Assembly (NCBI RefSeq): GCF_036320965.1
Contig: NC_092264.1
Location: 11,871,894-11,935,893 of the forward strand
Direction of reading: 5' to 3'
DNA from: Panulirus ornatus
Lineage: Eukaryota > Arthropoda > Malacostraca > Decapoda > Palinuridae
DNA: 64,000 nt
Made by a program: the position numbers and the translations under genes. Positions 54,066-64,000 of this stretch are shown here, in pieces (position 1 is the first letter of the stretch; each line of letters begins with the position of its first letter). The notes under the pieces were generated by a model. It worked only from the letters and a program-made list of their open reading frames with translations. It searched no databases and was not told the origin of the DNA.

Positions 54066-54335
54066 GGCCTCCGTGGTATACTGGTTAGCGTTGCGACTTG
54101 CCAATTCCACGGGCGCGGGTTGGAGTCCCGGATATGTTAGCCAGCTCACGGCCGACCCAGTTGTTAATGCTCCGTCTAGGGAGTGGTCGGTAATGGGTGC
54201 TTGGCTTAAGCTGGGGTGTGGGTATGTGTGTGTAGGAATAAGGGTAAGACTTGGGACACACGCAGACGGAAATAGACGGAGGAACACAAACGTAGATATG
54301 TGTCCCAGAAACACAAATAGTAATCAGCGATAGTA

Positions 54336-54340
<5 letters not shown>
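54066..54340 (+). repeat. tRNA-derived SINE with (AC)n tail
   Basis: The head has TGGTATACTGGTTAGCG (A box, 54074-54090) and GGGTTGGAGTCCC (B box, 54117-54129), a typical pol III pair. The body follows (GCCAGCTCACGGCCGACCC, GGTAATGGGTGCTTGGCTTA) and ends in CAGAAACACAAATAGTAATC before an (AC)n tail. Acceptor-stem pairing is poor, so this is not a working tRNA gene. The CACAAATARTAATC ending resembles that of the (GT)n-linked composite repeats at 2.5 and 37.9 kb. Confidence 0.72.
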
Positions 54341-54387
<47 letters not shown>

Positions 54388-54408
54388 CGCACAAACACAC
54401 ACACACAC

Positions 54409-54450
<42 letters not shown>

Positions 54451-54458
54451 ACACACGC
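54340..54458. repeat. (AC)n microsatellite with AAAC/ACGC variants
   Basis: AC run of about 115 bp forming the SINE tail. Confidence 0.95.
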
Positions 54459-54544
54459 TGTACAAAATGGTAGGAGTGTTATGCGTAGATAAAGTCGAAT
54501 TGAAAGTAATGTGTTCAAATGTTGACGGGTTACTTTTTTGCCAT

Positions 54545-56253
54545 ACTTGATCTCCGTTTCTTGTGTAAGCGAGTAGCGTCAGGGAGAGATGAAGAAAGGC
54601 CATATCCGCTCTCATTCATTCACTGGCTCTCATGTGTAATGCACGCAAACCACAGCTCCCTATCCACATACAGGCCCGTCTACCTTTCCACGGTGTACCC
54701 CAGACGCTTCACATGCCCTGGTTCAATCCAATGACAGCACGTCGATCCCGGTATAACACATCGTTCCAATTCACTCTATTCCTTGCACGCCTCTCACCCT
54801 CCTGTATGTTCAGGCCCCGATCGCTCAAAATCTTTTTCAATCCATCCTTCCATCACCAGTTTGGGCTCCCGCTTCTCCTTGTTCCCTCCACCTCTGACAC
54901 ATATATCCTCTTTGTCAACCTTTCCTTACCCATTCTTTCCGTATGTTCAAACCATTTCAACACACCCTTTTCTGCTCTCTCAACCACACTTTTTTATTAC
55001 CACACATCTCTCTTACCCTTTCATTACTTACTCGATCAAACCATATCACACCACATATTGTCCTAAAGAAATTCATTTCCAACACATCCACTCTCCTCCA
55101 TACAACACTATCTATAGCCCATACCTCGCAACCATATGATATTGTCGGACCTACTGTTCCTTCAAACATACTCATTTTTCCTCTCTGGGATAACGTTTTC
55201 TCTTTCCACACATTCTTCATCGCTCCCAGAACCTTGGCCCCCATCCCCACTCTGTGACTCACTTCCGCTTCCATGGTTCCGTTTGCTGCCAAGTCTCCTC
55301 TCAGATATCTAAAACACCTCTCGTCCGCTAGTTTCCCTCAATTCAAACATACATCCCAACTAACCTGTTCCTCAACCCTCCTAAACCTAATAACTTTGCT
55401 TTTATTCACATTTACTCTCAAGATGTTTCCATCAAACTTTCTCCCGAGCGCCGTCACCAACTTCTGCAGTTTCTTACTCGAATCAGCCACCAGTGCTGCA
55501 TCATCACCAAATAGCAAATGACTCACTTCCCAGGCTCTCTCATCCCCAACAGACTGTATGTTCACCCTTCTCTCCAAGATCCTCGCTTTACATCCCTCAC
55601 CATATCATCCATAAAGAAATTAATCATTCATAGAAACATCACGCAACCCTATCGCAGACCAACCTTTGCTTGGAGCCATCACTTTCCTCTCTTCCTACCC
55701 GTACATATGCCTTATACATTTGATTTAGAACTTCTCGCTGCTTCTAAGAGCTTTCCTCCGATACCATATTTCCTTACGACCTTCCAAAAGGCATCTTTAT
55801 CAGCCCTATCAAATGCTTTTTCCAGATCCATAAATGTCATATATAAACCCAAGTGTTTCTCTGAATATTTCTCACTCATTCTTTAAAGAAAATATGTGAT
55901 CCACACATCTCTACCACTCCTGATGCAATGTACATGCCTTCACCCTCTCAGTCAGTACCCTTCCATACAATTTTCCAAGGATACTCATCAAACTTATACT
56001 TTTTTAGTTTGAACAGTCACCTCTATCCCCTTTGCCTTTGTACGTACAGTGGCACTATGCATGCATTTCACCAATCCTCAGTCACTTTAACATGATCCGC
56101 ACATACATTGAATATCCTTACTAACCAATGAACAGCACAGTCACCCCTTTCTTAATAAAGTCAACAGTATTGCTATCCACTCCCTCCGACTTGCCGGATT
56201 TCACCTTCCGCAAGGCTTTCACCAACTCTTTTCTCTTTAGGAAACCACTCTCC
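54545..56253 (-). mobile_element. RTE-like LINE copy R13, oldest copy
   Basis: The minus strand keeps the family order from the linker end (near 56253) through RT, C-terminus and a degenerate 3' UTR end (GTGTAAGCGAGTAGCGTCAG near 54570). Divergence from R8 is far higher than in the other copies. Coding pieces are 55577-55338 ([20 protein letters not shown], with FADD changed to FGDD) and 55292-54957 (MAANGTMEAEVSHRVG, SYGCEVWAID). The C-terminus is the extended form (YRDRRAVIGLNQGM). Frameshifts and stops are frequent. Confidence 0.85.
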
Positions 56254-57339
56254 TATAGACGTTCTTCTACCAGCATGTCAATGGACACACTATGATGAGA
56301 GGAAACGATATCTTTACACGTACTGGCATGGATATTGAGAATATCCTATAAGGCAAATCAAATGGAAAAAAAATCCTTCTGTAATGCTTAAGCTTATGTG
56401 TTAAATAAAAAGTTAAAAGAACAGAAATGAGACAAGGCTTAAGAGGAACGATATTCGGAGAAACTACACAGAACAGTGTGAATTGGGAAGGAAATTCCAG
56501 CGGCCAGGATCCTGGGTATTGTGGTGAACGTTTCTATAAGATTTACAACGAAGCAATAAGAGCGTGGGATCCTCCAGCCTTAACTACAGAGGGATGGTTG
56601 AGATCATACCTGCTGATGCATCACATCATAACCTCCACCTTACGTGACATCAACCTTGAGCTTGAGCTGTCCACCATCTGGCTATGACTGGCCCCATATC
56701 ATAGCTCTGCCCACCTCCAGTGTTGTCGACACTCTCCAACGCGTGGTTGGCTCCCCATCTGTGATGTCACCCTTTCCTGGCCTTTGGCCTGACATCCCTT
56801 CGTTCTGCCTTACAATAAGTCATAGGCTACATCTCCAGCTGAGCTCATGGAGCGCCTACGTCTGCTCCTCAAGCCTTTCATAAACTTTTAACATTGTTCA
56901 ATTATTCAGTTATAATGTTGGTGTTTTCATCGTCATACGATACAGCGATGACAAGGTTGGTAAAAAGGAAAATGATCCAATACCTTTTGACCCTAATCAA
57001 AACCTCGCTACAGTATCAAGTCCCACAACAAGTGAACCAGCTACAATGCTTCTCTCAACGGCCTGTGAGTCTCTCGCATCTTCCAGTATGACATGCAGCA
57101 TCCTTACCCATCACAGCACTAAGCCTCTTACTAACTATCCACATCATTCATCTGCAACATCGAAACACTCACGAGCCTCACAACAGCACCGTCGATCTCG
57201 TAAGGAACGAACCTCCACAATCTGCCACACATTCCCTCTCCCACTTCGCAGTCGCGATCACTTCCCGCGCTCTCAGTACTCCCACAAACCCCACTTGGTC
57301 ATCTGCCATCACGAGTCGTGACCAACATGAACCTCAGCA
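56254..57339. other. Unassigned sequence, possibly 5' part of the Ty3/Gypsy relic
   Basis: Short frames (56427-56687, 57046-57321) are open but not recognisable. LTR boundaries could not be found by eye. Confidence 0.3.
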
Positions 57340-59253
57340 TCTGTGTTACTGATGCTGATCACTTACCTGTTGGCTATACCTGCAACAAGAGAGGTCACAA
57401 TACACGCTTATATGACATGCTCTCTCGCTCGCTACTATGGCCAGAGTCTAAGGTTTCCCTATACCAAGTACCGCCTTGGCAAACCTGGTATTTTCATAAT
57501 GTGGGAAAGAAAATCGCTCACTCTATGCAACCTCTAGATGACTGACGTCATGAGCCATACTTGTCATTCTACATCCAACAGATTCTCCCTCGTAAATGAG
57601 TCGCTCGTTTACTGGCGTGAACAGTGTAATTTTCTTGTTATATGATGAGTGATCGTGCACACCGAATGATCCATATGTCAACCAATAAGAAGGAGACACA
57701 TGATATGATCATGGCTTATGCTTGACAGTGTTTCTGGTACACTCCAATACGTCTTTACAATTGTCCAGCTAACACTATCCCCGGAGGACTATTGTTTAGC
57801 GGACAACTTCACTGTAGCATATGATCATGCCAGTGAAGGTAGAATCCTCCTTGAGTCTCGGTTTATGGAATCACATAATCGTATGTTATGGTCATCGTCT
57901 TCACTGCCACCCATGGGGACGTAGCTTTACAATACCATACGACAACCTCACATTCGCCTTACCTTAAGCCCCCTCCAGCTTGACGTCATCTTTCGTGCAG
58001 ATGTAGTTTGCGTTGACTGGTCTCCATTAGACATACGTTTGAGGTGTTCCTTTGTCAGTCTATTCTTCCCCTTTTTTCTGTGATACAGTAGCTCTTACCT
58101 TCTTCTAACACTCAGAGCTTTTATAGTTCCCCTTTATCCCTTGTGTAGGCTTCTTGAGGAGAAACAGAGAGAGGGGGAAAGGCCACTTAAACAAATCAAT
58201 TGATTGTCTAGCATTTCTCGTGCCCTTGTGTCTCCCAAGACTTTAATCATGTTCTCCTGATGAACTTGAATTCTTCACACATGAAAACATCACCGAGATG
58301 AGCGTATTCCCTCCTCCAGGGATACTACTGTATCCAACATGGCTAATAGATGCAATGGTGTAATTCTTCCTTCTAAAGGTACCCAGGGCCGAATTTAATG
58401 TCACTCTAGTCCGTTATCATTTGCCAGCAATACTGTTAACTCCTTCCTCCTTCGAGTGAGGGCGCAGTTTTACCAAGGGCCCCACGTCCATCTAGACGAT
58501 GTTCCAGATTAATTTATTCCCAAAAGGATTTATCTAAGACTTGACAACCTCAGCAGTGCATACCCTCGTAGATACATCCATTACACTGAGTCAGTAAGAT
58601 ATAACCAGAGTCTTCAGCGAGGTACTGAACTCGTGGACAACGCTAAACCCATTCACATCCCTGCTTATCGACTGCCACACTCTCCTTGTGAAATGGTCAA
58701 GCGATTGATTCATGACTTACTCTGCCATAATGGCATTAGTCTAAGTGTTTCTGCTAAGAATGACTCTTTTGTTGGAACGTATACCAGACGGATCATTTTG
58801 TTCGGTAATTGACAACAGGTGATCAAATTCACTTATGAAATACCGGCGAGAGAACTGGATCCTCTTTTGTCTGATCGTCTTTCGAGATTCGGGCCAATTC
58901 GTATGGTATCCTCCACTAGGCAATATGCTATTTTGTTAACGTCTGTGGTCACTATGAACTCTTTACATTGTCCACGGATCTTCCAGATTTTCCTCTGACT
59001 CTTTAAACTCATGTATACTTTCGTTAGTAACATCCTCATCTTACACCTTAATGACCTGATTGTCATGTCTAAGTTGTTGTTTTTGATCACTATAACAACT
59101 TATGACAATTTATAGTTTTAAGCTCCAGCTAACCAAATGTAATTTGATGTCGAAGGAAGTCACATTCTCATTGACATATTGTTTGAGAATGAAGTGATGA
59201 CCAAAATATCCGCCGTGAAATGTCCCTGTCCTCAAGTCTGTGTATGATTTAAG

Positions 59254-59351
<98 letters not shown>

Positions 59352-61150
59352 CTCTGTCTGTAACATCTCTAAGGAAGATGATTACAGGGTAAGAGAGCTT
59401 AACATGATCACCAATGATTGAACAGTAAGTTCTTTAATACATGGTTCTCCTAAGCTTACTAAATCCCTCCATAATATCTGCTACAGCTCAACACTCTTCT
59501 GGTGGCTCTGATTCGTTCATTTGAGTTACTGATATCCCTCCAAAAGGGTTTTAAGTCTCATTCAGACGAAGATTCGTATTCGTCAGCACGCAGTTACCTG
59601 CTCCAATCACGTTCGTACATTTGCAAAACATGATCATTCAAGTACAGCTTTTACAGCTGTATCCGTTTTTTGGGGTCCTTGGACGATTTCAGTTCCATGA
59701 TATACGTCTGCTGTATAGGAATCCTTACCATGACTTCATCTCTTCAGGGGCAAGATTTCATCAGGGTAAGCAAGTCTTGCGGCTTCACAAGACGTACGAG
59801 TGTAATCTCAGGTTTATTTACTTGTGTGGATACCTTAACACAACGGCCGATCCTCTTTCAAGACAATATACTGCTGGATCCTCATATTACTCTAGTTCTG
59901 GCATTTGCGAAGCTCTTTAATGCTATTTAGTAGATCCAGTTCATTTAAGATGTTATCAAGTATTTCAAGAGCAATTTCAAGCAGATTTTTCATGTTAAGA
60001 AGCATCAAGTTACTTTACCTTTACTTAACACTTAATTTTACTTGCTGCGTTTATGTCAGTTCTAACTAAAGTGATGATGGTTGGGATCATTACCAGCCAC
60101 ACACACTGGATAATTACATCATACGTGGTTCAGTGCCTTTGAACATGAATCACACAAATGCAACTCAAAAGCGCTTTCACACACGTTGAGTTGTGATGAT
60201 CCTTAATGACACTGGCAGAGAGTCTCTTGAGATGTGTTCAGTGGATTTACTTCCATCGGGTCAATCAGTCGCCATTTGCTCGTTATCGCTGATTCATTTT
60301 CTCTTTAATCTTTGGATTAAGTCCGCCGGATCTGCAGTTCTGCTCTCCCAAGGCCGACGTAATTTGTCGACACACTATTCCAGAAGTCCTTCTCTCCGAT
60401 AATGGGACAGAATTTGATAACTCACTTCTTCCTCTTTGTAAAGTCTATATCATTAGCAAATGCACCAAGCAGAAGAAAAAAAAAGCGATCTTTACACCAG
60501 TGAGCGATAAGTCTCAGAATGATCGCTTGTTTACTGTAAGAGGTTAGTACGCTCTCAGATCTTTTCGTCCTTATGTCATATCAAGTCACTCTGAAGGTGT
60601 AGAGATAGTTTTTGTGCTGTGTGTACAGTACAATAGCGCATCACACCTTTGATGATGGTTTTGTACAGTAATCGAATTCAAGGATCTGGGATATCATGGT
60701 TAGTTCGTCAGTTTATACCTCTTAAGACTGAGCCTCGCCACAGTTTATAGTATGGGAAGACGAAGAAAACCTTTCCTCCTCATACTAGACTTATCTATGA
60801 TACTGAGAATAATGTCAGTACACAATTGCTTAGTTGCAACGTATCCATCATTACATTGGTAAACTTTTTCACAAGTTTCACATTCTCAGATCTTATCTCA
60901 CTGGCAAGATATGGCCCGTGTCAGACCTGGTTAAGGAAGACAGTTTATCATTACGTTGACACATGACACAAATTGGATCTCATGCTTAGGTTTGCTCTAT
61001 CTGAACCTTGTCGAGTAACTTTGAAAAAATGAAGTAGTAAGGAACGTATCCGGAGTTTGTGTGGCGCTTATGTATGCAACACAGATCACCTTGATCGTCT
61101 CAAAGATCCTAAAGACAACTGACTGTCTTTACGTTATGTTGAACCTGACT
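57340..61150 (+). pseudogene. Decayed Ty3/Gypsy-type LTR retrotransposon, gag end to integrase
   Basis: The plus strand shows blocks in Gypsy order across changing frames. GYTCNKRGHNTRLY (57381-57422) keeps zinc-knuckle spacing with two Cys replaced. KPIHIPAYRLPHSPCEMVKR (from about 58645) is the RT N-terminal block. LHLNDLIVMSK (from 59041) stands where the catalytic YLDD box belongs, and FKLQLTKCNLMSKEVTF (59117-59167) is the block after it. CGYLNTTADPLSRQ (59824-59865) is the end of RNase H. VDLLP (60241-60255) and LSDNGTEF (60392-60415) match the first and second integrase Asp blocks. Many stops, frameshifts and a (TC)n expansion in the RT/RNase H part show it is long dead. No LTRs or protease were identified. 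Confidence 0.72.
59256..59348. repeat. (TC)n microsatellite inside the Ty3/Gypsy relic
   Basis: An uninterrupted TC run of about 93 bp between the RT thumb and RNase H regions. Confidence 0.98.
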
Positions 61151-62059
61151 GACACCTCTCTTCACCACTGAGTCTCATCTGGTCCTTCCGATCCAGAGCC
61201 TTTGTGCGTAAGACAAAATCTCAACTCCCATATCATGCTTGCACTTTTCCAGGACAATAGAGATACGAATGATGGAATACTTAGACGTGTGCTTGTCCCG
61301 CTTACTAAAGTTGCAGTCTCAACCTATTTCCATTTTTTCCCCAAATGATCATAAAAGTGTTCTGAAAATCTCTTCCATTTTCCCTCAACTTTGGACACTA
61401 AAAAATCAACATGTGTTGGAGCAGTGTGATCTTGTCATGATGTGTTTCCCTTCTCAAACTGATTACTCTATACTTACGCTCCAGTCGTAAATCATGGACA
61501 CTTTTTTCCCCCACTGGTACGACCAATTTCATATCTGGTATTGTCTGCATTCTTCTCACGTCAAAATTTGCATATTTCCTTACTAAGTCAACCCGTAAAT
61601 CTGTAAGGTTCAGCTCTGGTCGAAAGTAACATCTCATTCTTCTGTTCAAATGGTCTATGGAAACAAATCCAAATCCTTATATACCTGTCTGCAGGCACGA
61701 GGACGAAGTTGTCAGACGTACGATAACGAACTCCTATATACACAGATGCTCATAAGTCATCCACATGTTAGTATAGTTGAAGCCGCTGGCCGCTGGGATG
61801 GTGCACGGCAAGATAATTTGTATTGTACGAAGGCGTTCCTGTCTCTAGTCACACTCTCCACAGACATGGCGGGGAAGTTACCAGACGCCAATAACTCACC
61901 CATTTTCCCTACAGGATAAGAATCGCTGGCTGCAAGGGTGATATATTGTTGCGAAGATATCTGGCTATTGAGAGGGACGGTATAGCTGGTTATCTGAGAA
62001 GTGCGAAGAGGAAGATGGCGTGGGTGAGGGATTATCCTACTTATGAGCAATGCCATTCC
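61151..62059. other. Unassigned sequence
   Basis: No recognised gene. The frames (61398-61649 minus, 61650-61919 plus) have no identifiable domain; a downstream LTR of the Gypsy relic could lie here but was not found. Confidence 0.3.
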
Positions 62060-62074
62060 GCCATTCAGGAGGTG

Positions 62075-62440
62075 ATGGCTAGGCAAGGAGGGAGTGGTGG
62101 TAGTGAGGGAGGCTTTGGTGGCCAGGGAGGAAGGGAGGGAGGGAGTGGTGGTAGTGAGGAAGGCTTTGGTGGTCAGGGAGGAAGGGAGGAGGGTAGGGAA
62201 GGGCAGGGAGGAGGGAGGGAGTGGTGGTAGTGAGGAAGGCTTTGGTGGTCAGGGAGGAAGGGAGGGAGGGAGTGGTGGTAGTGAGGGAGGCTTTGGTGGC
62301 CAGGGAGGAAGGGAGGGAGGGAGTGGTGGTAGTGAGGGAGGCTTTGGTGGCCAGGGAGGAAGGGAGGGAGGGAGTGGTGGTAGTGAGGGAGGCTTTGGTG
62401 GCCAGGGAGGAAGGGAGGGAGGGAGTGAGTGCTGAGATAG
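62075..62440. repeat. 51-bp G-rich minisatellite, ~6-7 copies
   Basis: GGGAGTGGTGGTAGTGAGGG followed by AGGCTTTGGTGGCCA recurs every 51 bp (62113, 62164, 62240, 62291, 62342, 62393), with one 76-bp step caused by an extra GGAGGG block. The plus strand is rich in GGG runs. The Gly-rich frames (GGSGGSEGGFGGQGG) are artefacts of a period divisible by 3. Confidence 0.93.
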
Positions 62441-62529
62441 AGTATGAGACTCTGGGAGTGGGGAGTGGAGGCTAGGGAGGGGTGGAGCTTGGTGGTGGTA
62501 AGCAGGAACGAAAAGGCAAGAACCCAGAG

Positions 62530-62900
62530 GGCACAAATCTGTCATTCCTAGCAAATCTGCTGTTCCTAGCAAATCTGCTATTCCTAGCAAATCTATTATT
62601 CCTAGCAAATCTGCTGTTCCTAGCAAATCTGCTATTCCTAGCAAATCTGCTATTCCTAGCAAATCTGCTGTTCCTAGCAAATCTATTATTCCTAGCAAAT
62701 CTGCTGTTCCTAGCAAATCTGCTATTCCTAGCAAATCTGCTATTCCTAGCAAATCTGCTGTTCCTAGCAAATCTGCTGTTCCTAGCAAATCTGCTATTCC
62801 TAGCAAATCTGCTATTCCTAGCAAATCTGCTGTTCCTAGCAAATCTGCTATTCCTAGCAAATCTGCTGTTCCTAGCAAATCTGCTATTCCTAGCAAATCG
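62530..62900. repeat. 18-bp minisatellite, ~20 copies
   Basis: CAAATCTGCTATTCCTAG (alternating with CAAATCTGCTGTTCCTAG and CAAATCTATTATTCCTAG) recurs every 18 bp. The variants come in a repeated order, so larger blocks have been duplicated. The plus frame reads LLFLAN hexapeptides. Confidence 0.96.
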
Positions 62901-63031
62901 CTCAAATGAACATTACCCACAGATGGATGATATAATTCTTTGTGTTGAAGGTTTAGAAATAAGTATAGTTTCAGAACTTCCTCTTTAACTTTTAATCATT
63001 ATTACTGTACCAGTGAACTTTACTTGTTCAT

Positions 63032-63358
63032 GATATCAGTTAAATCATGACCTCATTAATCATGACCTCATTAATCATGACCTCATTAATCTTGACCTCA
63101 TTAATCATGACCTCATTTATCTTGACCTCATTAATCAGACCTCATTAATCATGACCTCATTTATCTTGACCTCATTAATCAGACCTCATTAATTAGACCT
63201 CATTAATCATGACCTCATTTATCTTGACCTCATTAATCAGACCTCATTAATCATGACCTCATTAATCATGACCTCATTAATCAGACCTCATTAATCATGA
63301 CCTCATTAATCAGACCTCATTAATCATGACCTCATTAATCATGACCTCATTAATCATT
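63032..63358. repeat. 14/15-bp minisatellite (CATGACCTCATTAAT), ~22 copies
   Basis: The unit CATGACCTCATTAAT alternates with the shorter CAGACCTCATTAAT and with TTGACCTCATTAAT / CATTTAT variants. Blocks of mixed units are repeated. Confidence 0.95.
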
Positions 63359-64000
63359 GAAGAGAAGTTAGTTCTCATCGATCCAGAGTCTATGTTTGCC
63401 CCACGTCAGTACACTTAATCCTTTCCTCCACGACTGCCAGTGTGACTCCAAACTGCACAGCTAAACATATACTCCCACAAAACTTTAATGAAGTCATCAC
63501 TGCTTTCCTTCACAGCCAGTTCGATCACCTCTGGTAATGCCAGGATCCCCATATATTTTCACTCCTTAGGCCGAGCAATTTACGTGATTAGCATCACACT
63601 AAACAACACGTCCATCACTCATGTTTGCCTCACATACCAGAGCCTACACGTACTCTTTACCATTTACTGGGAGTGCTTGCTCGATTAGCTCCAAGTTATC
63701 GGAAATTTCACCAATAACGCGAATGACTTTACCAATGTCGATCTCTGATGGATCATCAGTTATCATTTTTATTTTTTCATTTCAGCCTCGACAATTGTAG
63801 CTCACAATGTGTTTGATGAACTGATGCATAACTTTTGTTTTTTCCTTTTGGATTTAACATTTACCTTTTCCTTTACTTCTCTGTCCATACGTCTCGCCTG
63901 AGTGTGATCTCAGTCGTACACAGGCAGCTTCTCCGTAGCCAATTACGGCCGTGGATTAGTTCTGTTACGCTTGTACCCTATTTTTCTCCTTTACCCGCCC
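63359..64000. other. Unassigned sequence
   Basis: No gene or repeat recognised up to the window end. Confidence 0.4.

Noticed and set aside
54066..54134. Functional tRNA gene
   Set aside because: A and B boxes are present, but the acceptor and anticodon arms do not pair well and the segment continues into a SINE body with an (AC)n tail.
62482..62988. 168-codon hydrophobic frame (LLFLAN repeats)
   Set aside because: It is an 18-bp minisatellite translated in one frame.
63032..63358. CRISPR-like array
   Set aside because: The units are directly adjacent 14-15-bp tandem copies without unique spacers, in a eukaryotic context.

Overview
The window reads as intergenic or intronic nuclear DNA of an arthropod, most likely a decapod crustacean. 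I infer this from the combination of very dense (TA)n, (GT)n and (TC)n microsatellites, many minisatellites, and several families of LINE-like and SINE-like repeats. Nothing here identifies a species. I found no convincing host protein-coding gene, rRNA, functional tRNA, CRISPR array or bacterial-type operon. Most long open frames are tandem repeats whose unit lacks stop codons, or antisense shadows of retrotransposon coding sequence.

The dominant content is one APE-type non-LTR retrotransposon family of probable RTE clade, present as 13 copies or fragments, called R1-R13 here. They are R1 (6286-8825, with an inverted 5' part), R2 (19262-20478 +), R3 (20866-22259 +), R4 (26640-27080 +), R5 (27181-28108 -), R6 (31885-32648 -), R7 (39581-41888 -), R8 (42017-44581 -), R9 (44831-47196 +), R10 (48355-49215 +), R11 (49273-51160 -), R12 (52088-53394 -) and R13 (54545-56253 -, old). 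R8 keeps about 785 uninterrupted codons from the end of the endonuclease to the C-terminus. A second short repeat, S1-S4 (30588-30800 -, 32814-33056 +, 47976-48215 +, 51741-51986 +), has no visible coding capacity. It ends in the same roughly 40-nt 3' tail as the LINE, including a two-part stem-loop, and both families run into A-rich or (TA)n tracts. This looks like a LINE/SINE partnership and is the most interesting system in the window.

Other mobile relics are: C-terminal and RT fragments of CR1/L2-like LINEs (5225-5750, 29437-30560, 35490-36010, all minus); a Penelope-like reverse transcriptase fragment with a built-in inverted repeat (51163-51740); a decayed Ty3/Gypsy pol (about 57340-61150 +); tRNA-derived SINE heads (2205-2575, an inverted pair at 5765-6222, 36383-36520, 54066-54340); and composite repeats built around (GT)n.

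Layout: 1-5 kb holds minisatellites and (GT)n composites; 5.2-8.8 kb a LINE relic, the SINE pair and R1; 8.8-13 kb is mostly unrecognised sequence with an (ACT)n block; 13.2-19.3 kb is almost continuous minisatellite DNA with a sharp strand-composition flip at about 15.6 kb; 19.3-28.1 kb carries R2-R5 with 24-bp and 35-bp arrays; 28-39 kb is older unique or relic sequence with two TAATTA clusters; 39.5-56.3 kb is a nest of R7-R13, S3, S4 and the Penelope fragment separated by (TA)n; 56.3-61.2 kb is the Ty3/Gypsy relic; 62-63.4 kb has three more minisatellites.
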